Shown in pieces: positions 1 to 7,091 of a stretch of 26,942 nucleotides of DNA (its first letter is position 1; each line of letters opens with the position of its first letter). The position numbers and the translations under genes were made by a program. The notes under the pieces were generated by a model that did not search any database, had not been told where the DNA came from, and saw only the letters and a list, made by a program, of their open reading frames with translations. Origin of the DNA: Sphingomonas sp. (GTDB lineage: Bacteria > Pseudomonadota > Alphaproteobacteria > Sphingomonadales > Sphingomonadaceae); the NCBI GenBank assembly GCA_025981625.1, contig JAICXF010000025.1, positions 1-26,942 of the forward strand, read 5' to 3'.

Positions 1-976
1 CCCTGCCCCATGGCTCACGGACGAAAGCGTCGACAGTTTCGATCCCCGCGAGCCCGCCGAGGTAAGCCATCGCGGAATGGGGGCCGTTGAGCAGGCGAAG
101 CTTCGCCTCTTCCCACGGAGCGACATCATCGGTGAACTGCACGCCGGCGCTTTCGAGCTCCGGACGCACACCGGCAAAGCGGTCCTCGATCACCCATTGG
201 GTGAACGGCTCCGTCCTGACCGTCGCCCGATCGACGAGACCGAGTTCCGCCGAAACGCGCTGAATCTCACCGTCGGTCGTGGCCGGCACAATCCGGTCCA
301 CCATCGTGTTCGGAAAAGCGCATCGATCGACGAACTCGGCCAGCGCCGCGTCATGCGCCCTGGCGACCTGGGCAACACTCGCCTGCAGCTTCCGGCCGTT
401 GGCCCGCATATTGTCGCAGGAAATCACCGTGAGGGGGTGCAGGCCCCGCTCGCTCCGCAGCCGCAGTCCGGCGGCAAGATAACCGGGCAGGGTTTGAGGT
501 TGGTGCAAGCTTTCGAGATCGGCGCGGACGTCGGCATCCTCCTCGATCAGCGACCCGGACGACGGGTCGAGCTTGTATCCCTTCTCGGTCACCGTCACCG
601 TCGCCAAGTGGGCATCGGGCGAAGCGAGCGCCTCGATGAGCGCCCGCGGCTCGTTCGGCGCAACGATGACGTCCAGCAGCGAGCCGATTATTGATGCCTG
701 ACGCTCTGCCCCGTCCTGGACGATGAGGCTGTAGAGGCAATCCTGCGGCACCAGCGCGTCGTGCACCACTGGTGATCGGAGCGATGCGCCGACCACACCC
801 CATCGAAGGTCACCCCCCGCCGCCAGCCTGTCGAACGCCGGCGCCTGGTGTGCGCGCTGAAACGCGCCCACTCCGATATGCACCACGCCGCGCTTGAGCG
901 CCTGCCGATCGTAGGCGGGTTTGCGTACGTCGGGCGGCAGCCTGCCTAGCGTCGAGGCCGACAGGCGCTCGGTCAC
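1..976 (-). CDS. uxuB: Fructuronate reductase / mannitol dehydrogenase family protein, C-terminus cut by window edge
   Basis: NAD-dependent polyol dehydrogenase family (long-chain mannitol dehydrogenases); in this operon most likely D-fructuronate to D-mannonate. I translated the minus strand by hand from a GTG at 974-976 and the frame stays open to base 1, giving about 325 residues of a protein normally near 480. The N-terminus contains HIGVGAFQRAHQ, the family's Rossmann nucleotide-binding start. The catalytic signature K-x5-N-x2-H is visible as KLRLLNGPHS near the truncated end (about 93-122). The GTG overlaps the uxaC stop by four bases (GTGA), so translation is probably coupled. It is the third gene after manD and uxaC. 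Mannitol or tagaturonate specificity cannot be excluded from sequence, but the neighbours supply the substrate and take the product, which favours fructuronate reductase. Confidence 0.85.
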   Translation of the reverse strand, partial: MTERLSASTLGRLPPDVRKPAYDRQALKRGVVHIGVGAFQRAHQAPAFDRLAAGGDLRWGVVGASLRSPVVHDALVPQDCLYSLIVQDGAERQASIIGSLLDVIVAPNEPRALIEALASPDAHLATVTVTEKGYKLDPSSGSLIEEDADVRADLESLHQPQTLPGYLAAGLRLRSERGLHPLTVISCDNMRANGRKLQASVAQVARAHDAALAEFVDRCAFPNTMVDRIVPATTDGEIQRVSAELGLVDRATVRTEPFTQWVIEDRFAGVRPELESAGVQFTDDVAPWEEAKLRLLNGPHSAMAYLGGLAGIETVDAFVREPWGR

Positions 977-2388
977 AATTTGTAGGCCTGCTTGGTGAGG
1001 CCGTACGCAAGCAGCGGTGCGATCTCGTGCGCTTCGCCTTCTTCCAGGCGATGCTCGGCCACAAGTCGCGCCAGGAACCCGCAGTCCATGCGCCGCGCCA
1101 CGTCGTGCCTTGCCGGAATGGACAGGAACGCGCGCGTGTCGTCGATGAACCCGACCATGTTGTAGAAGCCCGCGGTTTCGGTGACCTGCTCGCGGAAGCG
1201 CCGCATTCCCTCCGGGCTATCGTGGAACCACCAGGGCGGACCGAGCCGAAGTGCCGGATAATGGCCGGCGAGCGGCGCCAGCTCACGCGAATAGGTGCTC
1301 TCGTCGAGCGTGAACAGGACCAAGGTCAGCCGCGGGTCCGAACCGAAGCGGTCGAGCAGCGGCTTCAAGTTGCGCACATATTCGGTGGGCATCGGAATGT
1401 CCGCGCCCTTGTCGCGGCCGAAGCGGTGCAGCACCCCCGGATTGTGGCTGCGGTAGGCCCCGGGATGGATCTGCATGACCATGCCGTCATCGATGCTCAT
1501 CCGCGCCATTTCGGTCAGCGCCTGGCCACGGAACAGCTCGGCGTCGGCGGCCGAGAAGTCGCCCGAGCGGACCTTGGCATAGAGGAGTTCGGCGTCGGCG
1601 CGCGGCAGGTCGGCGGTGAACGGCGTTGGGTGGCCGTGATCGGTCGACGTCGCGCCGGCGTCGCGGAACGCCGCGCGTCGCTTCTCGTGCGCCCGAAGAT
1701 AGCCGGACCAGGTCGAGACGTCCTCGCCCGCGAGCTCGCCGAACCGGTCGAAACTCGAAGCGAACTCCGGATGATCCGGGTCGGTCACCTGGTCCGGGCG
1801 GTAGGCGGTGATCACCCGTCCGCTCCAACCCGAGGCCTGAATTGCCTTGTGATGCTCAAGCGTGTCGAGCGCCCCTTCGGTGGTCGCCAGCACCTCGATA
1901 TTGAATTGCCCGAACAAGGCGCGCGGACGGAATTCCGGCCGCTTCAACGCGGCGTCGATCGCATCGTAGTAAAGATCGGCGGTTTGAGGGGACAGGCGCA
2001 CATCAATGCCGAACACGTCCGTGAACACCCAGTCGAGCCAGAGGCGCGACGGCGTGCCGCGAAACAGATGGTAGTAGTCGGCGAACAGGCGCCAGATCGC
2101 CCGGGGGTCGGTTTCCGTGGGGCCGCCATCGGCGCGAGGAATGCCGAGCCGTTCAAGGGCTACGCCCTGGCTGTACAGCATTCGGAACAGATAATGGTCG
2201 GGGACGATCAGCAGGTCGGCCGGATTGGCGAAAGGTTCGTCGAGCGCGAACCAGGCCGGGTCCGTATGGCCGTGCGGGCTGACGATCGGCAGGTCCTTGA
2301 CCCCTGCGTACAAGTTCCGCGCGATCGATCGCATCGTTTCGTCGGCCGGAAACAGCCGGTCGGGGTGCAGGATAAGTTTCTCCGTCAC
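973..2388 (-). CDS. uxaC: Glucuronate isomerase
   Basis: Uronate isomerase of the amidohydrolase superfamily, converting D-glucuronate to D-fructuronate (and galacturonate to tagaturonate) in the cytoplasm. The 471-residue length matches E. coli UxaC (about 470). The N-terminal [13 protein letters not shown] and the metal-site segment [10 protein letters not shown] are characteristic, followed by [12 protein letters not shown] and the late [18 protein letters not shown] segment. The ATG overlaps the stop of manD by four bases (ATGA), and its own stop overlaps the next gene's GTG. It therefore sits in the middle of a tightly coupled three-gene unit. Substrate choice between glucuronate and galacturonate is not decided by sequence. 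The downstream mannonate dehydratase, rather than altronate dehydratase, indicates the glucuronate branch. Confidence 0.95.
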   Translation of the reverse strand: MTEKLILHPDRLFPADETMRSIARNLYAGVKDLPIVSPHGHTDPAWFALDEPFANPADLLIVPDHYLFRMLYSQGVALERLGIPRADGGPTETDPRAIWRLFADYYHLFRGTPSRLWLDWVFTDVFGIDVRLSPQTADLYYDAIDAALKRPEFRPRALFGQFNIEVLATTEGALDTLEHHKAIQASGWSGRVITAYRPDQVTDPDHPEFASSFDRFGELAGEDVSTWSGYLRAHEKRRAAFRDAGATSTDHGHPTPFTADLPRADAELLYAKVRSGDFSAADAELFRGQALTEMARMSIDDGMVMQIHPGAYRSHNPGVLHRFGRDKGADIPMPTEYVRNLKPLLDRFGSDPRLTLVLFTLDESTYSRELAPLAGHYPALRLGPPWWFHDSPEGMRRFREQVTETAGFYNMVGFIDDTRAFLSIPARHDVARRMDCGFLARLVAEHRLEEGEAHEIAPLLAYGLTKQAYKL

Positions 2389-3596
2389 CAGTTGTACATC
2401 GTTCCGTCTTCCAGCCGGTTCACCGGAAGGTAGGCGCGCTTGTACGGGTATTTGGCCGCGAGCTTTTCGTCGATGTCAACGCCGAGCCCGGGAGTCTCGC
2501 CGGGATGCATCGCGCCCCGCGCGAAGCTGTAGGCGTGCGGAAACACGGCGTCGGTCTCCTCCGTGTGCCGCATATATTCCTGAATGCCGAAATTCGGCAC
2601 GGACAGGTCGAAGTGAAGCGCCGCCGACATGGTCACCGGCGACAGATCGGTCGCGCCATGGCAGCCGGTACGCACGTTGAACATGTCGGCGAACGAGGCG
2701 ATGCGCCTGAGGTGCGTCAGCCCGCCGGCGTGGACGACGGTGGCGCGGATATAATCAATGAGTTGCTCCTGGATGAGCAGCTTTGCATCCCACACGCTGT
2801 TGAAGATTTCGCCGACGGCGAGCGGTGTCGTCGTATGCTGGCGAACGAGGCGGAAGCTTTCCTGATTCTCGGCGACGACCGTGTCCTCCAGCCAGAACGG
2901 CCGGTAAGGCTCGAGGTCCTTTCCCAGCCGTCCCGCCTCGATCGGCGTCAGGCGGTGGTGAACATCGTGCAGCAGGTGCACGTCCCAGCCCAGCGCCTCG
3001 CGGGCTGCCGCGAACAACTCCGGCACCACGCGCATGTATTTCTCGGTCGACCACAGGTTCTCGGTCGGCAGGTCGGCGTCGGCCGGCTCGTAGAAATATT
3101 TGTCCTTCGACACTCCATAGGTGGAGGCCAGCCCCGGAACGCCGCTCTGCACCCGGATCGCCTTGTATCCCTGCTCGTTATACTCAAGCGCGCGCTCGAC
3201 CGTGTCCTGGACCGAATTGCCGTTGGCGTGGCCGTAGACCATCACGCGCTCGCGCGAGGCGCCGCCGAGGAGCTGGTACACGGGCAGGCCAGCGATTTTT
3301 CCCTTGATGTCCCACAGTGCCATGTCGACGGCGGCAATCGCCGACATGGTGACAGGGCCGCGCCGCCAATAGGCACCGCGATAGAGGAACTGCCAGACAT
3401 CCTCGATCCGGTGCGCATCGCGCCCGATCAGACAGGGAATGACATGATCGTTGAGGTAGGCGGCAACCGCCAATTCTCGCCCGTTGAGGGTCGCGTCGCC
3501 GACACCGCGGACGCCGTCGCTGGTCTCGATGACCAACGTCACGAAGTTGCGGCCCGGGCTGGTGACGATCACCCGCGCACGTTCGATCCTGGTCAT
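2385..3596 (-). CDS. manD: D-mannonate dehydratase, enolase superfamily (ManD/RspA type)
   Basis: Dehydrates D-mannonate to 2-keto-3-deoxygluconate with Mg2+. The ATG at 3596 gives 403 residues and is preceded by AGAGGAATCC, a good ribosome site; an in-frame ATG at 3623 would lie inside the operator and lacks one. Residues equivalent to those described for Novosphingobium ManD are all present with a constant offset of one: Arg148, Tyr160, metal ligands Asp211, Glu237 and Glu263, and His213. The protein ends TMYNW, whose terminal Trp is typical of high-activity ManD enzymes. It is the first gene of the unit and replaces the unrelated UxuA dehydratase of E. coli. RspA-type enzymes of this family can be weak, but full retention of the active site suggests a true catabolic enzyme. 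Confidence 0.93.
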   Translation of the reverse strand: MTRIERARVIVTSPGRNFVTLVIETSDGVRGVGDATLNGRELAVAAYLNDHVIPCLIGRDAHRIEDVWQFLYRGAYWRRGPVTMSAIAAVDMALWDIKGKIAGLPVYQLLGGASRERVMVYGHANGNSVQDTVERALEYNEQGYKAIRVQSGVPGLASTYGVSKDKYFYEPADADLPTENLWSTEKYMRVVPELFAAAREALGWDVHLLHDVHHRLTPIEAGRLGKDLEPYRPFWLEDTVVAENQESFRLVRQHTTTPLAVGEIFNSVWDAKLLIQEQLIDYIRATVVHAGGLTHLRRIASFADMFNVRTGCHGATDLSPVTMSAALHFDLSVPNFGIQEYMRHTEETDAVFPHAYSFARGAMHPGETPGLGVDIDEKLAAKYPYKRAYLPVNRLEDGTMYNW

Positions 3597-3606
3597 GGAT
3601 TCCTCT

Positions 3607-3625
3607 ATTGTGAGCGCTAACATTT
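3607..3625. promoter_or_regulatory. LacI-family type operator between manD and the esterase operon
   Basis: The core TGTGAGCGCTAACA (3609-3622) is a near-perfect inverted repeat with the central CG typical of LacI/GalR-family sites; one half matches the symmetric lac operator arm TGTGAGCGCT. The same core, read on the other strand, is found at 13007-13020. The site lies directly upstream of the manD ribosome site and upstream of the divergent esterase gene, so one bound repressor could act on both. The regulator is not in the window. Confidence 0.75.
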
Positions 3626-3648
3626 CCGCTCAGAGTATAGACTGTCAA
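3619..3648 (-). promoter_or_regulatory. Candidate manD-uxaC-uxuB promoter
   Basis: On the minus strand a perfect TTGACA (3648 down to 3643) is followed after 18 bases by a weak -10-like AATGTT (3624 down to 3619), or after 17 bases by AAATGT. The proposed -10 and start point fall on the operator, the usual arrangement for LacI-type repression. The -10 match is poor, so only the -35 is convincing. Confidence 0.4.
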
Positions 3649-3661
3649 GGGTGGAGACGGT

Positions 3662-4924
3662 GTGGTGAGGCGACCAGGGCGACGACTGATTTCATTCTGG
3701 ACTGTAGTCACCGGGCTTCTGCTCGGACTAGCCCACGCCTCACCGTCCTTTGCGCGAGATCATTGGGTGGGAAGCTGGGCCAGCGCCCAGATGCTCGTCG
3801 ATGGCAAGGACGCCATTCCAGCGCCCTCGACGGATCTCACGCTCCGGCAGCTGATCCGAACGACCATCGCTGGCAATCGCCTCCGTCTCCGGATTTCCAA
3901 CGCCTTCGGACGTACGCCGCTGATCATCTCAAACGTGAGTATCGCGCGCGCCGTCTCCGCAAGCTCGTCGCGGATCGACGAGGCAACGGTTCGGGCAGTT
4001 ACCTTCGCCGGAGAGCGAGCGATCAGCATTCCGGCCGGTGCTGAGTATGTGTCTGATCCGATTGCGTTCATTGCACGGCCGCTCACCACTCTCGCGGTCT
4101 CAATCGACCTCGCCGAGTTGCCGAAGCTAGAAACCGGCCATCCGGGATCGCGGGCGACAAGCTATTTCGTGAGCGGCGATCAGGTCTCCGCGCCCGAGCT
4201 CAAAGGTGCGGCGACAGCGGACCGGTGGTATTTCATCTCCGGTCTGGACGTCGACCCGACGCAACCGGCTGCTGCGATCGCGATCCTCGGCGATTCGATC
4301 ACCGATGGTCATGGCGTCGTCTCGAACACCGACACGCGCTGGCCGGATTATCTAGCCAACCGGCTGCAGGCAGCAGCGGCCACTCGCTCGATCGGCGTGC
4401 TCAACCTCGGCATCGGCGGCAATCGAATGATCGAGGACGGGCTGGGGCCGAACGCCGCCGCGCGTCTCGGCCGAGATGTGCTTGCCCGCAGCGGGGTCAA
4501 ATATCTCATCATCCTCGAAGGGGTGAACGATCTTGGCGTGCTGACCCGCGATGCGCCGACCACGGCGGAAGCGCACCGTGCGCTAGTTCAGCACATGCTC
4601 GCCGCTTACGCGCAGATCATTGCGCAAGCTCATGATCGCGGGGTCAAGGTCATCGCCGGGACGATCATGCCTTACGGAGCATCGGGCTATTATCACCCGA
4701 CAGCGGTCAACGAGGCGGACCGGGCGGCGATCAATAACTGGCTGCGGGCTCCCGGACACGCGGACGCCGTCATCGACTTCGATGCGATCATGCGTGACCC
4801 GGCGCATCCGGAGCGCCTCCGCAAGGATCTCGACTCCGGCGACGGACTGCATCCGTCGCCCGCCGGCTACCGCTTGATGGGCTATTCCGTTCCACTGTCG
4901 CTGTTCACGCAAAAGGGCCGCTGA
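3662..4924 (+). CDS. Secreted SGNH/GDSL-family esterase (XynE-like), probable carbohydrate acetyl esterase
   Basis: Serine ester hydrolase, predicted exported to the periplasm. It starts GTG-GTG; a GGAG at 3653-3656 supports 3662 or 3665. An N-terminal Arg-rich and hydrophobic signal peptide ends near ASPSFA (residue 31). Residues 35-200 form a domain with a recurring IARAVS / IPAGAEYVSDPI pattern seen in XynE-type proteins. The SGNH blocks follow: GDSITDG (Ser212), GIGGNRM (Gly253/Asn254), GVNDLG (Asn289) and DGLHP (Asp394, His397), so the catalytic set is complete at 420 residues. It is the first gene of the plus-strand unit; the stop shares one base with the next ATG. Context suggests removal of acetyl groups from xylan-type oligosaccharides, but the substrate is inferred. 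Confidence 0.85.
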   Translation: MVRRPGRRLISFWTVVTGLLLGLAHASPSFARDHWVGSWASAQMLVDGKDAIPAPSTDLTLRQLIRTTIAGNRLRLRISNAFGRTPLIISNVSIARAVSASSSRIDEATVRAVTFAGERAISIPAGAEYVSDPIAFIARPLTTLAVSIDLAELPKLETGHPGSRATSYFVSGDQVSAPELKGAATADRWYFISGLDVDPTQPAAAIAILGDSITDGHGVVSNTDTRWPDYLANRLQAAAATRSIGVLNLGIGGNRMIEDGLGPNAAARLGRDVLARSGVKYLIILEGVNDLGVLTRDAPTTAEAHRALVQHMLAAYAQIIAQAHDRGVKVIAGTIMPYGASGYYHPTAVNEADRAAINNWLRAPGHADAVIDFDAIMRDPAHPERLRKDLDSGDGLHPSPAGYRLMGYSVPLSLFTQKGR

Positions 4925-5793
4925 TGCGATCGATCAAGAGCTTGCTGTTCGCTGTTTCAGTCGTGCTCGGATCGGCGGCAGGCGCTCAATACGTTCCGAC
5001 CAAGCCAACTGTGGCAACGATCTGGCCCAGCAATGCCCCGGGACTGGGTTCCCGCCGCATGGAGCCGGAAATCGCCCAGGATTACTGGGTCCGGAACATC
5101 CACAATCCCTCGCTTACCATCTATCGTCCCGTCCACCAGAACGGCGCGGCGATGATCGTCATTCCGGGCGGCGGCCACAAGATAATCGTCTGGACAACGG
5201 AAGGCGTGAACGTAGGTCCGGCGCTCAATCGCTACGGATTGACCGTGTTCGTGCTGAAATACCGCCTCTTCCGAGAGGAAGGGTCGACGTCGACCCTCGA
5301 AGATGCCGAAGCGGATGTGCGCCGCGCCATTCGCTGGGTGCGGGCCCATGCCGCGGACTATGGAATCGATCCGCACCGGATCGGGATCATGGGGCTTTCG
5401 GCCGGAGGCGAGCTCGTGTCGCTGGTTGCCGATAATCACCCGCCGAAGCCTGCCCCAGTCCTCGACGCCATCGACCGGATGAGCGACCGGCCGGATTTCC
5501 AGGTTCTCGTCTTCCCTGGCCCGCTTGGGGTTCCTGCCAACGACATCGCCGATGCCCCGCCCGCATTCATCACCGCCGGAACGCTCGACGAGTGCTGCGC
5601 GGCGCCTGCCGTCGCTCTGTACGAGCAGCTTCGCAAAGGCCGGCGCGATGCAGAGCTTCACATGTATGCCGGCGCCGGGCACGCCTTCAATCTCGACGAG
5701 TCGAGCCGGATCTCGATCATTCACTGGCCCGACCGGCTGATGGACTGGATGGTGGACGAAGGCTTCCTCGACGCAAAAACGCCGAGCCGATGA
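4924..5793 (+). CDS. Secreted alpha/beta hydrolase, probable acetylxylan-type esterase
   Basis: A 289-residue alpha/beta-hydrolase with a signal peptide (MRSIKSLLFAVSVVLGSAAGA, cleavage about residue 21). The oxyanion loop PGGGHKIIVW (81-90) resembles the HGGG/PGGGY of carbohydrate esterases. The nucleophile elbow GLSAGG gives Ser159, and GTLDE (Asp222) and GAGHAF (His253) complete the triad. It starts one base inside the previous stop (TGATG) and ends four bases over the next start, so it is translationally coupled on both sides. Together with the SGNH esterase it gives this unit two secreted esterases of different folds, which may act on different acetyl positions or on acetyl versus aromatic esters. 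Specificity is inferred from neighbours only. Confidence 0.82.
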   Translation: MRSIKSLLFAVSVVLGSAAGAQYVPTKPTVATIWPSNAPGLGSRRMEPEIAQDYWVRNIHNPSLTIYRPVHQNGAAMIVIPGGGHKIIVWTTEGVNVGPALNRYGLTVFVLKYRLFREEGSTSTLEDAEADVRRAIRWVRAHAADYGIDPHRIGIMGLSAGGELVSLVADNHPPKPAPVLDAIDRMSDRPDFQVLVFPGPLGVPANDIADAPPAFITAGTLDECCAAPAVALYEQLRKGRRDAELHMYAGAGHAFNLDESSRISIIHWPDRLMDWMVDEGFLDAKTPSR

Positions 5794-7091
5794 GCACTGC
5801 CGCCGAAGCCATTCCGATGGCTCCTCCGGGCAGAGGCGCGCGGCTGCGCTGGACGATCTGCGGTTTGCTCTTCGCCGCGGTGGTGCTGAGCTACATCGAC
5901 CGGCTCGTCCTCAGCGTGCTCAAGCCGACGCTGCAGCAGCTCTATGGCTGGTCGGAGACGGGTTACGGCGACGTCGTCTTCTGGTTCCAGGCGGCCTACG
6001 GCATCGGGTTCCTGTTCTTCGGCCGGCTGATCGACCGGATCGGCGCCAAGGCCGGCTATTCTCTCGCGATGCTTGTCTGGACCGCCGCACACATGGCCCA
6101 TGCGCTGGTCACCTCGACGCGCGACTTCGCGATCGTCCGGATCATCCTCGCGCTCGGCGAATCCGGGACTTACCCCGCCGCTTTGGCCGCCGCGAGCGAG
6201 TGGTTCCCTCGCCGGGAGCGGGCGCTCGCCATCGGAATCTTCAACGCCGGCGCCAACATGGGCGCGATCGTCACGCCGATGATCGTTCCGATCATCGCTA
6301 TTTCCATGGGGTGGCGCGGGGTATTCGTGATCACCGGGCTGTTTAACCTCGTGTGGATCGCAGTGTGGCTAATCGTGTACCGCCGACCGCGCGAACATTC
6401 GAAGATCGAGCCGGCGGAGCTCGCATATATCGAGTCGGACCCGGTCGAGCCGCAGAAGCCGGTGCCGTGGCGGCGCCTGCTCACCACGCGCCAGGCGTGG
6501 GCCTACATGAGCGGGCGCTTCCTGATCGACCCGATCTGGTGGACCTTCCTGTTCTGGCTGCCGGACTTCTTCCACAAGCGCTACGGACTGGACCTGAAGA
6601 ACTTCGGCCCGCCGCTGGTCGCCATTTACGTCCTCGCCGACATCGGCTCGATCCTCGGGGGATGGTACAGTTCCAGCCTGCTCGGGCGCGGCGCCGTCGT
6701 CGGGCGGGCGCGCAAGCTCGCCATGCTCGCCTGCGCGATCATCGTAGTGCCCGTAACGTTCGCCCAATGGGCGCCGAGCGTGTGGCTCGCCGTCCTTCTG
6801 ATCGGGCTTGCCTGTGCCGGCCACCAGGGCTTCTCGTCCAACCTGTTCTCAATGCCGGCGGACCTCTTTCCGCGCTGGGCGGTGGGATCGGTCGTCGGCC
6901 TCGGCGGCTTCGCGGGAGCGGTCGGAGGAATGCTGATGGCCAAATATGCCGGCTACGTGCTCCAGGTGTTCGGGAGCTACACGCCCATCTTCATCATTGC
7001 AGGATCGGCCTATCTGGTCGCGCTACTCGTCGTTCACCTGATCAACCCGCATTACCGGGCGGTCACCAAGTTCACGCCGACTCAGGGCTGA
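5790..7091 (+). CDS. exuT: MFS transporter, ACS family, hexuronate (ExuT-like) importer
   Basis: A 433-residue inner-membrane transporter with about 12 hydrophobic helices. The ATG at 5790 overlaps the preceding stop (ATGA); a longer in-frame start at 5592 would bury 200 bases in the hydrolase gene and adds a hydrophilic, non-family N-terminus. The first helix ends VVLSYIDRLVLSVLKPTLQ, the ACS-family equivalent of the ExuT segment N-Y-x-D-R. The helix 2-3 loop is GRLIDRIGAKAGY, and GESGTYPAALAAASEWFPRRERA and RFLIDPIWWTFLFWLPDFF are characteristic of hexuronate or galactonate transporters. With uxaC, uxuB and manD across the promoter, glucuronate is the likely cargo. The gene converges on the GH3 gene and the two coding regions overlap by 10 bases. 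Confidence 0.88.
   Translation: MSTAAEAIPMAPPGRGARLRWTICGLLFAAVVLSYIDRLVLSVLKPTLQQLYGWSETGYGDVVFWFQAAYGIGFLFFGRLIDRIGAKAGYSLAMLVWTAAHMAHALVTSTRDFAIVRIILALGESGTYPAALAAASEWFPRRERALAIGIFNAGANMGAIVTPMIVPIIAISMGWRGVFVITGLFNLVWIAVWLIVYRRPREHSKIEPAELAYIESDPVEPQKPVPWRRLLTTRQAWAYMSGRFLIDPIWWTFLFWLPDFFHKRYGLDLKNFGPPLVAIYVLADIGSILGGWYSSSLLGRGAVVGRARKLAMLACAIIVVPVTFAQWAPSVWLAVLLIGLACAGHQGFSSNLFSMPADLFPRWAVGSVVGLGGFAGAVGGMLMAKYAGYVLQVFGSYTPIFIIAGSAYLVALLVVHLINPHYRAVTKFTPTQG

Noticed and set aside
1..976. Possible broken gene at the left edge, because only short minus-strand frames end there
   Set aside because: Hand translation from the GTG at 976 is open to base 1 with all expected motifs, so the gene is only truncated by the window.
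1027..2433. 468-codon frame antisense to uxaC
   Set aside because: It mirrors the codon pattern of uxaC; the translation is rich in Arg, Gly and His with no recognisable fold, and it has no ribosome site.
2505..3620. 371-codon frame antisense to manD
   Set aside because: Shadow of manD, with no family features and no operon logic.
5592..5789. Upstream extension of the transporter gene
   Set aside because: It would overlap the hydrolase gene by 200 bases and adds a hydrophilic stretch absent from MFS proteins; the ATG overlapping the previous stop fits the operon style.
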